From the NCBI GenBank assembly GCA_902529515.1, contig CABZWX010000002.1, positions 35,341 to 99,340 on the forward strand: a stretch of DNA of 64,000 nucleotides. The letters are read 5' to 3'. This DNA comes from an uncultured SAR116 cluster alpha proteobacterium. Its GTDB lineage: Bacteria > Pseudomonadota > Alphaproteobacteria > Puniceispirillales > Marisalimonadaceae. Every line of letters starts with the position of its first letter. Within the stretch, counting starts at the first letter, position 1. This document shows positions 46,907 to 56,351 of the stretch, piece by piece. The translations under genes and the position numbers were made by a program. The notes beneath the pieces were generated by a model that did not search any database, had not been told where the DNA came from, and saw only the letters and a list, made by a program, of their open reading frames with translations.

Positions 46907-48391
46907 ATGTTTGAGCAAGCAATATCTGCGATGGCATCAGTTGTAGTTGATCCATATCTTTTGGGTTTAATATTTGCAACTACAATATTAGGAGTTATAA
47001 TTGGCGTCCTCCCAGGATTAGGTGCAACAACTGGCGCTGCTTTACTTCTTCCATTTACATTAACTATGGATCCTGTTCATGCTATTGCCGTTCTAGCTAC
47101 TATATATGTTTCTGCTACATTCGCAGGATCAATTACGGCAATTTTGATCAATACTCCTGGCACTTCTGCAGCAGCAGCAACTACTTTTGATGGATATCCA
47201 TTAGCACAAAAAGGTGAAGCAGGTAGGGCTCTTGGTATTGCGGTAATTTCAAGTACAGTAGGGGGTATATTTTCTGTTCTAATTTTATGTTTTGCTGCTC
47301 CATTATTGGCAAGGGTTGCTTACGAGTTTAGATCACCAGAATATTTTGCTTTAACAGTTTTTGGATTATCAATGCTAGCAAGTATAAGTGCGGGTGGCGC
47401 TGTGAAAAATCTTATTGGCGGAATATTTGGAGTTTGGCTTTCAACTATAGGTGCTGAACGTGTTACCGGAATAGAGAGATTTATGTTTGGTAATTATGAA
47501 TTGTATGAAGGTTTGCACTTTGTTCCAATATTTATTGGTCTTTTTGCTATATCTGAACTTTTAGTTCAATCTAAAACTGTTGATAAGATAATCAAGACAG
47601 TGAGTATGAAAGCTGTAAAACTTCCAACCTTAGAGGATTATAAAAAGATTTGGAAAACAATACTTAGATCTTGTGGTATTGGAACATTTATAGGTGTCTT
47701 ACCAGCTGAAGGTGCAACTGTTGCATCAATGATCGGTTATTCAGAGGCAAGAAGATGGTCAAAAAATAAGAAAGAGTTCGGTAAAGGTTCTATTGAAGGC
47801 ATTGCTGGCGCGGAGGCTGCAAACAATGCAGCAACAGGTGGAGCTATGGTCCCTACAATGGTTCTTGGTATACCTGGTAGTGGAACAACTGCAATAATTC
47901 TTGTTGGACTTATGGTTCATGGATTGAGACCAGGTGTTTATTTGTTTACTGAGCAAGTAGAAAAAGTTTATCAAATTTTTGGATCAATGTTTGTTGCAAA
48001 TGTAATGTTTATGTTGATGGGCCTCTATGCTGCTAAGTTGTTTGCAAGAGTATCACTAGTTCCAACACAGATTTTGTGGCCTATTGTTTTTGCATTATCA
48101 GTGATTGGTGCATATGCTTTTCAAGGACAACTTTTAGATGTTTGGTTAGCATTGATTTTTGGAGTTATTGGTTTTTTTGCAAGAAGACATGGTTTTTCAG
48201 TTGCACCAATTGCTGTCGGTCTTATTTTAGGAGAAATGGTAGAAACAAACTTACAACATTCACTTAAAATGTTTGATGGAGCGTGGTGGATGATACTTAC
48301 TCAACCTCTTGCACTTATGTTTTTAGTATTTGCATTTTTAGGTTTGTGTGGACCTATGATTTTTTCTTGGATAACTAAGCAAAAAGATTAA
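46907..48391 (+). CDS. tctA: Tripartite tricarboxylate transporter TctA (large permease)
   Basis: A 494-aa permease with about twelve hydrophobic segments and the two conserved Gly/Pro-rich TctA motifs: GVLPGLGATTGAALLLPFT with INTPGTSAAAATTFDGYPLA, and FIGVLPAEGATVASMIGYSEA with ATGGAMVPTMVLGIPGSGTTA. It powers sodium- or proton-coupled uptake of the TctC ligand. Its 3' end overlaps the convergent TauE-like gene by 17 bp. Confidence 0.95.
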   Translation: MFEQAISAMASVVVDPYLLGLIFATTILGVIIGVLPGLGATTGAALLLPFTLTMDPVHAIAVLATIYVSATFAGSITAILINTPGTSAAAATTFDGYPLAQKGEAGRALGIAVISSTVGGIFSVLILCFAAPLLARVAYEFRSPEYFALTVFGLSMLASISAGGAVKNLIGGIFGVWLSTIGAERVTGIERFMFGNYELYEGLHFVPIFIGLFAISELLVQSKTVDKIIKTVSMKAVKLPTLEDYKKIWKTILRSCGIGTFIGVLPAEGATVASMIGYSEARRWSKNKKEFGKGSIEGIAGAEAANNAATGGAMVPTMVLGIPGSGTTAIILVGLMVHGLRPGVYLFTEQVEKVYQIFGSMFVANVMFMLMGLYAAKLFARVSLVPTQILWPIVFALSVIGAYAFQGQLLDVWLALIFGVIGFFARRHGFSVAPIAVGLILGEMVETNLQHSLKMFDGAWWMILTQPLALMFLVFAFLGLCGPMIFSWITKQKD

Positions 48392-49145
48392 AATTATCTA
48401 AAGCCTTACTCATTATAATTGCGTTCCAAAGAAGGTATAACGCAATAATTGTAAGAGTTGCATTTAAAACAAATTTAAAATACTTACTTCCATATTTTAC
48501 TAAAATTTTTTTCCCCAAAATAGTTCCTGCAAATCCACTTATTATCATTAAAAAAATAAGTAAAAAATATTCTGAGTAAGCAAAACCAACAATACCAAAT
48601 ACAACTGCCTTAATCAGATGTTGTATTGACATTAATGCTGAATGTGTTGCTAAATGTTTTACAGGTTCTAGATTTAGTGTTTTCACCATTCCTGCTACTA
48701 GAGTTCCTGATGCTCCAAAAAACATTGTCATGAAACCTGAAAATGCACCACCAATTGTTATTTGTTTTGATCCAATAATTGGAATTCTTCCATATACTGA
48801 CCATAATATAAATATAGATATTGATAATTGAAGTAACCACGCATCTATTTGAATAAAAATGGAACCTCCAATTATAGAACCAATAATAGTCCCAGTAGTA
48901 AACGGAATTAAAGTTTCCTTTTTAATGTCTTTGAAAAAAATTATTGTTCTTCCAAGATTAGAACCTATTTGAACAATTCCATGTATTGGTAATAATGCAA
49001 CAGGTGGTAGTTTAACAGCTAACAATCCCAACAAAATTGCTCCTCCACCAATGCCAAAAGCTGAGGTAATGAATGAAGTAGTCATGCTGGCAAAAATTAA
49101 AAAATATGCTGTAAAGTTTGAAATCGATTCAGGAAAATCAAACAT
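48375..49145 (-). CDS. TauE/SafE (TSUP) family membrane permease
   Basis: About 256 aa with seven to eight hydrophobic segments. The N-terminal half has SAFGIGGGAILLGLLAVKLPP and IHGIVQIGSNLGRTIIFF; the second repeat has GAFSGFMTMFFGASGTLVAGMV. TSUP proteins export or import sulfite, sulfoacetate, taurine-derived anions or other organic acids. The ATG at 49145 lies directly after the ThDP-enzyme stop, so the two are coupled; a longer frame into that gene is not supported. The substrate may be the product or substrate of that enzyme. Confidence 0.85.
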   Translation of the reverse strand: MFDFPESISNFTAYFLIFASMTTSFITSAFGIGGGAILLGLLAVKLPPVALLPIHGIVQIGSNLGRTIIFFKDIKKETLIPFTTGTIIGSIIGGSIFIQIDAWLLQLSISIFILWSVYGRIPIIGSKQITIGGAFSGFMTMFFGASGTLVAGMVKTLNLEPVKHLATHSALMSIQHLIKAVVFGIVGFAYSEYFLLIFLMIISGFAGTILGKKILVKYGSKYFKFVLNATLTIIALYLLWNAIIMSKALDNFNLFA

Positions 49146-49146
49146 T

Positions 49147-50799
49147 TTATTTTTTAAGAGAGTGAGGAGGTGGAGCAAAGTAACGTGGCATTTCACCAAC
49201 TGATGCTACATTTACCTCTACTAGTACCGGGCCATCAAAATTTACAGCCTCCTTAAGTACCTTTTCTAAATCTTTTGCAAAGTCTATTTTCTTATATTTC
49301 ATTTTAGCTGCTTTTGCTAAATCTTCAAAATTTGGTACCATCAAATCTGCAAAAAATTTTCTTCCAGCATACATACTATCTTGTATGTGTTTTATGACAC
49401 CATAACCATTATCATTCATCACTAAAAATACAACATCACAATTGGTTTCAGAAGCAGTCCACAAATCTGGAACATTAAGCATAAAGCCCCCATCTCCACA
49501 CATTGCTATTGTTTTTTTCCCCTCACTAGCAATTGAGGCTCCAATAGCCAAAGCCATCCCGGGCCCAATTGCCGCTCCAACAGGATAAATGTTTTCAGTA
49601 GGATCATTTACATACATCATTCGGTTGCCCCACATACTGTTTGAAATAGTTACGTCTCTAACCCACTTTCCATCTTTTGGGAGAATATTTCTTATTATTT
49701 CTGGAAAATCTTTATACGCACCTAACATGTTTTTATAATCTAAATAAATTCGTTTTTTTAAATCACTAACCTCATTTATCCACTCATTATCTACAGAAAT
49801 CTTGCCATCTAATCTTTTAGCTAATTCGGCCAGAACCTTCTTAGCATCTCCACAATGAAATTGATTTGTTTTGTATGTTCTGTTTTTGGCACTTGGATCT
49901 ATATCAATTTGCACTAAATTCTTTGGTAACTCTAGTGACATATCTCTGGTTTCATGACCTCTTAATCTGCTCCCCACTATAAGCATTAAATCTAATGTTT
50001 TATAAAATTCTTCTATTAAAGGGACAGCGTTGAAAGCACCCAAACACATTTTATTTGTTTCTGATACCACTCCTCTACCTTGAGTGCTTGTTACTACTGC
50101 AAAACCCATTTTGATGAAAAGATTAACTTCTTCAGTAGCGAACTTAGCTCCATTTCCTACCCATATAATTTTTCTCTTTGAAGATTTTATATAATTTTCT
50201 ATTTTATCTAGTGATGTTGTATCACCTAATTCTCCATTTATATGAGGTAAACCAATAGTGTCTAAGAAAGCAGGTCTTTTGATTTTTTTTCTTTGAATAT
50301 CTATAGGTATCTCAATTGAAACAGGTCCTTTTGGAGGTGTAAGAGCAATCTTGCATGCATAGATTAATTTTTCTAGAGTCTCATCTTCATCATCAATTCT
50401 AATAGCCTCTTTAGAAATTGAACTAAGCATGCCTAATTGATTAGGGACATCATGAACTGTACCTTGATTTTTATCTAAATTTTCTGTTGCAGTTTGGCCT
50501 GTAAAGTGCAAAACAGACGAACCTGCAAAACGAGATTCAACAATTGCACCTGCAACATTAGCTGCGCCAGGGCCAGTACTTGTAAATACAACACCAAGTC
50601 CATTATGGGCTCTAGCATAACCATCAGCCATATGGCCAGCTCCCATTTCACCTCTTGCAGGGATCATTCTGATATGATTTCTTCTACCAATTGCATCTAG
50701 CATCGGTATATTATGCACAGAGACCACACCAAAAACGTCCTTAACATCTATTTGATGCAAAAACTCCGAAACCAAATCTCCCACATTGTAGTCTTTCAT
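49147..50799 (-). CDS. Thiamine-diphosphate-dependent enzyme of the acetolactate synthase family
   Basis: About 550 aa with the three-domain layout of ThDP decarboxylases and carboligases. Catalytic Glu51 lies in ARGEMGAGHMADGYAR, the middle Rossmann domain has IIWVGNGAKFATEEV, and the C-terminal ThDP-Mg motif is GDGGFMLNVPDLWTAS to MNDNGYGVIKH. Start is ATG 50799 (MKDYNVGDLV) with GGGAG upstream, not the ATG four codons earlier. It is not IlvB (no ilvN follows). Sulfoacetaldehyde acetyltransferase is not supported either, as the N-terminal segments differ. A 2-oxoacid decarboxylase or lyase is likely. Operon with the TauE-like permease. Confidence 0.85.
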   Translation of the reverse strand: MKDYNVGDLVSEFLHQIDVKDVFGVVSVHNIPMLDAIGRRNHIRMIPARGEMGAGHMADGYARAHNGLGVVFTSTGPGAANVAGAIVESRFAGSSVLHFTGQTATENLDKNQGTVHDVPNQLGMLSSISKEAIRIDDEDETLEKLIYACKIALTPPKGPVSIEIPIDIQRKKIKRPAFLDTIGLPHINGELGDTTSLDKIENYIKSSKRKIIWVGNGAKFATEEVNLFIKMGFAVVTSTQGRGVVSETNKMCLGAFNAVPLIEEFYKTLDLMLIVGSRLRGHETRDMSLELPKNLVQIDIDPSAKNRTYKTNQFHCGDAKKVLAELAKRLDGKISVDNEWINEVSDLKKRIYLDYKNMLGAYKDFPEIIRNILPKDGKWVRDVTISNSMWGNRMMYVNDPTENIYPVGAAIGPGMALAIGASIASEGKKTIAMCGDGGFMLNVPDLWTASETNCDVVFLVMNDNGYGVIKHIQDSMYAGRKFFADLMVPNFEDLAKAAKMKYKKIDFAKDLEKVLKEAVNFDGPVLVEVNVASVGEMPRYFAPPPHSLKK

Positions 50800-50882
50800 A
50801 ATATCTCCCATTTTGACTATCTTTATCGAAAAACATATATTAATTTTTTAAATTATTAAATTTAAATCAATTATTGTATTAT

Positions 50883-52442
50883 ATGATGAAAAATTTTGTA
50901 GAAGCTAAAACAGTAAAAAGTTGGATTTCAGATGATAAAGAATTAGCTTTTATTGATATTAGAGAGACAACTCAACACACTGCAGGTCATCCATTGTTTT
51001 CTATCTCAATTCCATTTAGTGAATTTGAGATAAATGTTGAAAAACTATTACCTAACAAAAATGTACGAATAGTATTGTTTGATAATAACGACGGAATTTC
51101 AGAAATAATTTATAAACAAGCGAAAAATTTAAAATATATAAATATTTTTATTTTAAAAAATGGGATTGATGGTTGGAAAAAGTCTAACTTTCATCTGTTT
51201 GACGGAATTAATGTGCCTAGTAAAAGTTTCGGGGAATTAGTTGAACAAAAATATAATACACCATCCATAACAGCTTCTCAGTTATCTAAGAAACAAAAAG
51301 AAAAGAAAGATATAATTATATTAGATGGTAGACCGTTTGATGAATATAACAAGATGAGTATACCTGGAAGTGTCTGTTGTCCAAATGCTGAAATACCCTT
51401 TAGAATTTCTGAAATAATAAAAAGTTCAAATACTGAAATAATAATTAATTGTGCGGGTAGAACAAGATCAATAATTGGCGCTCAGACACTTATAAATTTT
51501 GGAATCAAAAATAAAGTTTTTGCATTAGAGAATGGGACACAAGGATGGTTTTTAGCTAATTTAAAATTAGATCATAGAAAAACAAAATTTTTGAACAAAA
51601 CACCAAAGAATGAAAAAATTTATGAGCTTAGAGAAAAGATAGTAAACTTATTAGAAAATAAAGTTGAAATCATTGATTTTAATCAAGCCCAAAAACTCAT
51701 TAAAGATAAGAACATAACTACATATGTTTTTGATGTAAGAACAAACTCAAATCAAAAAAATAAATTATCTAAATTAAGAAACGTACCTGGTGGTCAATTA
51801 GTACAAGCTACTGATAAATATATAGGCGTATTAAAATCACATGTAATTTTGTTTGATGACGGTGATCTAGTAAGAGCAGGTATGACAGCATTATGGTTAA
51901 AAAAAATGAACTATCATTGTTATGTTATAAATGAAAGCCCTAAAAAAATTAAAAATTTAAATCTCATACATAATATAAACTTTAAAACTAACCCCATAAA
52001 TTTAATTAAATTAGAGAATTTAAAAACTTTAAAAAATATTCCTATATTTGACATTCGAAACAGCGTTGATTATTGCAAAAAAAGAATAAAGAAGTCAGTT
52101 TGGACTAATAGATTAATAATAACAAACGAGATGCCGCACAATGTCAAATCTATCATTCTAGTAGGCAATGATTTACCTAAAGCAAGTCTAATTGTAAATG
52201 ATCTTCAAGAAAAAGATCCAGAATATGTGGTTCAAGTATATCATTGGAATGAAAGAGACGTTGAAAATTATTTAGATTATATTGATACAAAAGAAGTTGA
52301 GTTGGATGAAAAATTTATTGATTTCAATTTTCATACATACCTTCGTCATCAAGGAAACAAAAAACACGCAAAAAATTACTTAAAATGGGAAACGGATTTA
52401 ATAAAAAAAATGGATGAAGAAGAAAGGGGATATTTTAGGTAA
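50883..52442 (+). CDS. Multi-domain rhodanese-like sulfurtransferase
   Basis: About 519 aa with four rhodanese-like modules: residues 10-100 (AFIDIRETTQHTAGH), 130-225 (IIILDGRPFDEYNKMSIPG, then CAGRTRSIIGAQ), 270-370 (YVFDVRTNSNQ) and 385-470 (IFDIRNSVDY). Only module 2 has the persulfide-forming Cys (Cys190 in INCAGRTRS); in modules 1, 3 and 4 the loop has Asp or Gly (LFDNNDG, LFDDGD, VGNDLP). The C-terminal 45 residues are acidic helix. The start codon is ATG 50883; no ribosome-binding site is visible, so the mRNA may be nearly leaderless. It converges on the cupin gene with an 8-bp overlap. It probably handles sulfane sulfur. Confidence 0.85.
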   Translation: MMKNFVEAKTVKSWISDDKELAFIDIRETTQHTAGHPLFSISIPFSEFEINVEKLLPNKNVRIVLFDNNDGISEIIYKQAKNLKYINIFILKNGIDGWKKSNFHLFDGINVPSKSFGELVEQKYNTPSITASQLSKKQKEKKDIIILDGRPFDEYNKMSIPGSVCCPNAEIPFRISEIIKSSNTEIIINCAGRTRSIIGAQTLINFGIKNKVFALENGTQGWFLANLKLDHRKTKFLNKTPKNEKIYELREKIVNLLENKVEIIDFNQAQKLIKDKNITTYVFDVRTNSNQKNKLSKLRNVPGGQLVQATDKYIGVLKSHVILFDDGDLVRAGMTALWLKKMNYHCYVINESPKKIKNLNLIHNINFKTNPINLIKLENLKTLKNIPIFDIRNSVDYCKKRIKKSVWTNRLIITNEMPHNVKSIILVGNDLPKASLIVNDLQEKDPEYVVQVYHWNERDVENYLDYIDTKEVELDEKFIDFNFHTYLRHQGNKKHAKNYLKWETDLIKKMDEEERGYFR

Positions 52443-52947
52443 TTATTCTAATATTAGATCTTTTTATATTATCTAAGTTAGCCCCTTCAATCCTTAATAA
52501 TCTAACAGGATGCTTTCTAACTGGTGAATGGACATGCCCTACATCATAAAAATGCACATCACCAGCTTTCATAATATATGTTTTTTTTAGTTTAACATTT
52601 ACAACATCATCTGAATTATTTTTTTCAACAATTTCCCAATCAGTCATTTCTGTTTCGCCAGAGGCTTGTCCATAAATAGCCCAGCTTGTTCCATGGTCAT
52701 GAGGGCTTCCTATCGCTTCATTATCATGGACATGACCACAAACACAAAAACCTGTGTCTTTATCTTCATAAAGTATTTGCCTGGGTAATTCACCATTTGT
52801 TCTATCAGGAAGATTGTCAGTTATAAAATTTTGATCCATTAGGGCTTTTGAAACAAAATAACAAATTTTGTCTGAGCCATCTGGCATTTTTTCAGTATTA
52901 ATTATTTCTCTAATATCTTGGACTAAATCATCTAAAGTGTAAGGCAT
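52435..52947 (-). CDS. Cupin, cysteine/thiol dioxygenase-like
   Basis: A 170-aa cupin resembling the cysteine dioxygenase/3-mercaptopropionate dioxygenase family, which oxidises thiols to sulfinates with non-haem Fe and O2. The three-His metal site fits: His83 and His85 (SPHDHGTSW) and His138 or 140 (GHVHSP), with conserved IYGQASGETEM between. Start is ATG 52947, four bases after GGGGGA. Which thiol is used is unknown. It faces the rhodanese gene and lies upstream of a DHDPS-family gene on the opposite reading direction order, so sulfur metabolism is the likely setting. Confidence 0.75.
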   Translation of the reverse strand: MPYTLDDLVQDIREIINTEKMPDGSDKICYFVSKALMDQNFITDNLPDRTNGELPRQILYEDKDTGFCVCGHVHDNEAIGSPHDHGTSWAIYGQASGETEMTDWEIVEKNNSDDVVNVKLKKTYIMKAGDVHFYDVGHVHSPVRKHPVRLLRIEGANLDNIKRSNIRIIT

Positions 52948-52984
52948 TAGTTCCCCCAATATTATTTTTTAAGTATTTTAAATT

Positions 52985-53902
52985 TCATTTTCCCCAGCTT
53001 AAAGCTATTGGATCATATTTCTTAATTAATTTTATTAATCCTGCTTTTGTTTGTGCTTCTAAAGGTGGAATTGGATGTCTACAAAAATCTGAATTAATAA
53101 CGCCACCTTCTTTCATAATTACTTTAGTTGCCCTAAAGCCACATTGCCTATTTTCATAATTAATTAAAGGTAAAATATTATTATATTTATCTTCAGATTT
53201 ATCAAATTTTCCGTCCAAATAGTCTAAAACAACTGGTCTAATTAAGTCTGGTATCATTGCTGAACTCATATTGCCAGTTGCACCAGCTTCTAAATCAGCA
53301 AACAATGTTATTCCTTCTTCACCGTCAAATGGCCCTTCAATAGCATCACCACCTTCAACTACAAGTTTTCGTAATTTAGAAGCCGCCTGTGCACACTCAA
53401 TTTTAAAACATTTTACTGTTTCTATTTCTTTAGCCATTTTAATTAAAAGAGGAACAGGCAAATCAACTCCCGATAAAGGTGCGTCTTGAACCATAATGGT
53501 TACGCCTGCTTCACCTACTTTTGCAAATTGTTGAAATGTTTGTTGAGAAGTTCCCCTCATTAGGGCGCCATGATATGGGGGCATCATCATAAGCATTTCG
53601 CCACCAAGTTCTTTCACTAATTTAGCACGTGAAAGGGCAATATCTGTTGAGAAATGACTCACAGTTGTAATTACAGGAACTCTACCAGATACGTGTTCAA
53701 TACATAGTCTAGTTAAAATCTCTCTTTCATCATCTGATAACAAAAACTGCTCGGAGTAATTCGCTAGTATACAAATGCCATCAACATTTTGATCCACCAT
53801 GCAATCTAGAACTCTTTTCATGCCCTCTATGTCGAGCTCACCATTGTCTTTGAAAGGTGTTGGAGCCACAGGCCAGCAACCTTGAAATTTATTATTAGCC
53901 AT
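52985..53902 (-). CDS. Dihydrodipicolinate synthase-family lyase
   Basis: A 305-aa (beta/alpha)8 class I aldolase-type protein. The Schiff-base lysine is Lys167 in KCFKIECA, and the N-terminal GCWPVAPTPFKDNGELD with ILANYSEQFLLSDDER matches the family. The proton-relay Tyr of true DapA (YNVP context) is absent; the position reads MVQDAP. So this is probably a different lyase or hydrolase of the superfamily, not the lysine-pathway DapA. Read in the same direction as the cupin and the CoA ligase around it. Confidence 0.85.
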   Translation of the reverse strand: MANNKFQGCWPVAPTPFKDNGELDIEGMKRVLDCMVDQNVDGICILANYSEQFLLSDDEREILTRLCIEHVSGRVPVITTVSHFSTDIALSRAKLVKELGGEMLMMMPPYHGALMRGTSQQTFQQFAKVGEAGVTIMVQDAPLSGVDLPVPLLIKMAKEIETVKCFKIECAQAASKLRKLVVEGGDAIEGPFDGEEGITLFADLEAGATGNMSSAMIPDLIRPVVLDYLDGKFDKSEDKYNNILPLINYENRQCGFRATKVIMKEGGVINSDFCRHPIPPLEAQTKAGLIKLIKKYDPIALSWGK

Positions 53903-53938
53903 TCTGACCCCTTCATATTTTTATTTTAATTATGATAA

Positions 53939-55519
53939 TTAAATATTTTTATTTTGCCAAGTATCTATCGTAACCCCTTCTTCTCTTAGCTTGTTTTTTT
54001 GGATCTTACCTGTTTGTGTTTTTGGAAACTCTTTCATTACTCTTATATATTTGGGTATGGCAAACTTGGCTAAGTTTATTTTTGTTTTTTCAAGTAATTC
54101 ATCAAAATCTATATTGGTTTTATTATCAGTCATCAAGGCTACCATTACTTCATCTTCCATTCCCTCACCTCCATCAGCTGAAATTGCATATGCAGCTGCT
54201 TCTGTAATAAATGGAATTTCTAAAAAAGCTTGTTCAACTTCATATGACGAAATATTTTCGCCTCTTTTCCTAATGCAATCCTTAATTCTATCCACAAATA
54301 CAAAGTGACCAGACTTTTCTCTAATCCCTGCGTCACCAGTATGAAACCAGAAATTTCTCCAACTCTCTACAGTTTTCTCTGGCATTCCTAAATAACCAGA
54401 CATAAAACCATATGGTTGTTTTGGTCTCACAACTATTTCACCAACCATGCCGTTATTAACAGGTGTATCTTTCTCAGGATCTCTTATTTCAACCTCAAAA
54501 TATTTATCATATAACTTTCCACATCTACCATTACCCATTTCATTTTTTAAACCATATATTGGAATATTAACTTCTGTCATACCATAAAGTGGTAATACAT
54601 ATTTTACACCAAATCTATTTCTAAAAATTTTTTCAGGTTCACTTGGCAATGGAGCTGAACCAATTACTTCTAAATTATGATCTTTATCATATTTAGTAGG
54701 AGGTTGTGCAACAATAAACGCGGCTATAGCACCTAACATATTAGTATGAGTTATGTTATAATTTCTAATATCATTAAGCCAATTTGAGGCTGAGAATTTA
54801 GTTCTTATAACCGCTTTTGCACCAGTCATAATACACGCTAATAGTTGCATAAATAATCCATTAGCATGGAATAAAGGTAATGAGATGTAAAATGTGTGAT
54901 AATTCTTTAAGTTATAATTTTCAATTGTTCCAATAGCAAACATAACGCAATGTGCGTTGGGCATCATAACTCCTTTAGAGGGACCTGATGTTCCACTTGT
55001 AAACATAGTACAAACGTTGTCACTTAATTTTCCTAAAATAATCTCGTCTTCATTCAAAAGGTCTTTGTTTTTTAAATTTTTACAATTTAATATTTTAACT
55101 TCTAATTTATGATGATTAACCAAGCTTTTTACTTGATCAAAAAATTGATCTTCAACAAGAACATTCTTTGATTTAGATGTCTTAATTTGATGTAATAATA
55201 CATTTCCTTTTATGGCAGTATTGATTGCTACAAACATAACTCCTATAAAACTGCACGCTATCCAATATAGTATGAATTTTTTTGGATCTTCTATTAAAAC
55301 TGTTAGATTGTCACCTTCATTTAAATCCAATTCTTTTAAAATTTTAGCTTTTTCTAAAGATTTAATTTTAAGGTCATGAAAATTCCATTTTGGACCATTT
55401 ATAAATTCAATAATTTCTCTTTTTGGATATTTCTTGCATTGACTTAGAATAATTTCAGAAATTCTCCAATGATCTGGATTTTGATCATAATTAAATAAGA
55501 AGTAATTTTTTTCGTTCAT
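53939..55519 (-). CDS. AMP-forming acyl-CoA ligase (CaiC/FadD-like)
   Basis: A 526-aa adenylate-forming enzyme that activates a carboxylic acid as acyl-AMP and then acyl-CoA. Motifs: P-loop TSGTSGPSKGVMMP, LPLYGMTE, FWFHTGDAGIREKSGHFVFVDRIKDCIRKRGENISSYEVE, and the catalytic C-terminal Lys in PKTQTGKIQKNKLR. The closest subgroup appears to be crotonobetaine/carnitine or related CoA ligases. It lies 36 bp before the DHDPS-like gene in the direction of reading, so the lyase could act on its acid or acyl-CoA. The substrate is unknown. Confidence 0.9.
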   Translation of the reverse strand: MNEKNYFLFNYDQNPDHWRISEIILSQCKKYPKREIIEFINGPKWNFHDLKIKSLEKAKILKELDLNEGDNLTVLIEDPKKFILYWIACSFIGVMFVAINTAIKGNVLLHQIKTSKSKNVLVEDQFFDQVKSLVNHHKLEVKILNCKNLKNKDLLNEDEIILGKLSDNVCTMFTSGTSGPSKGVMMPNAHCVMFAIGTIENYNLKNYHTFYISLPLFHANGLFMQLLACIMTGAKAVIRTKFSASNWLNDIRNYNITHTNMLGAIAAFIVAQPPTKYDKDHNLEVIGSAPLPSEPEKIFRNRFGVKYVLPLYGMTEVNIPIYGLKNEMGNGRCGKLYDKYFEVEIRDPEKDTPVNNGMVGEIVVRPKQPYGFMSGYLGMPEKTVESWRNFWFHTGDAGIREKSGHFVFVDRIKDCIRKRGENISSYEVEQAFLEIPFITEAAAYAISADGGEGMEDEVMVALMTDNKTNIDFDELLEKTKINLAKFAIPKYIRVMKEFPKTQTGKIQKNKLREEGVTIDTWQNKNI

Positions 55520-55546
55520 TTAATTTACAAAATCCCTATTTGAAAA

Positions 55547-56344
55547 TTATTTCAACTTTAAAAGAAAAGAATTTATTATTGAGTTTAATTCCACGGGCCT
55601 TTCAGATGGAAGAAAGTGGCCACAATCAAGAATGTGAGTTTCACAATTTTCTATCAGTTCTACGAATTTTAAACCTGATTTTAATGGTGTCATTTGATCA
55701 TTTTTTGCCAAAACAGCCAATGCTGGAACTTTGATATTTTTTGCAGCATCTATTCCGTCTGAGTAATCATTACAAGAATTTAAATCACAATTTAAAGCTT
55801 TTGGTTTATTCATGCACATTATATTATTACCTTCTCCATAGTGAGAATGTCCTGGCCATTTGTTAATTGACATATCTCCGTCAATACCATGTCCCCAAGT
55901 AACCATCATTTGCGAAGCTTTTTGTGGATTTTCTATTGAAAGATCTAATAAGTACTGGTTAACTGGAATTTCATTAGATCCCGCAACGAATATTATAGCT
56001 TCCAAAGTGTTTTTGAAAATCTTATTCAATTCTAAAGCAACCAAACATCCTTGAGAATGTCCTATAACAACCACATTTTTAAGTTTTAGTTCAACTAATA
56101 GGTCATTTATCCATTCTGCATTTTCTTTTATTGATTTGCATGGATTACCATCAGATAATCCATGGGCTGGCATATCGGGTACAATTACAGAATACCCTTT
56201 GTAAGCAAAAAAACGAGCCTGTTGAACGAAGCTAAAATGATTTTGACCAGACCCATGTAAAAAACATAATGTCTTTTTAGTACTATCTAAACTTTTACCA
56301 CCTGTACCTAAATAGGTCTTAGCACCCTTAAAATTAATGATCAT
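55547..56344 (-). CDS. Alpha/beta-fold hydrolase
   Basis: A 265-aa alpha/beta hydrolase. The nucleophile elbow is GHSQGCLVAL, the oxyanion region FLHGSGQNHFSFVQQARFF, the acid is in LAVLAKNDQMTPLKSG, and the catalytic His is in ILDCGHFLPSERP. These features fit an esterase, thioesterase or C-C hydrolase. It begins 7 bp after the O-acetylhomoserine sulfhydrylase gene and ends 27 bp before the CoA ligase, so it could release an acid for activation. Specificity unknown. Confidence 0.88.
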   Translation of the reverse strand: MIINFKGAKTYLGTGGKSLDSTKKTLCFLHGSGQNHFSFVQQARFFAYKGYSVIVPDMPAHGLSDGNPCKSIKENAEWINDLLVELKLKNVVVIGHSQGCLVALELNKIFKNTLEAIIFVAGSNEIPVNQYLLDLSIENPQKASQMMVTWGHGIDGDMSINKWPGHSHYGEGNNIMCMNKPKALNCDLNSCNDYSDGIDAAKNIKVPALAVLAKNDQMTPLKSGLKFVELIENCETHILDCGHFLPSERPVELNSIINSFLLKLK

Positions 56345-56351
56345 GACATAC

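Noticed and set aside
49147..50799. Sulfoacetaldehyde acetyltransferase (Xsc) identity for the ThDP enzyme, suggested by the TauE neighbour
   Set aside because: The N-terminal active-site region does not resemble Xsc, and no pta or taurine genes are adjacent.
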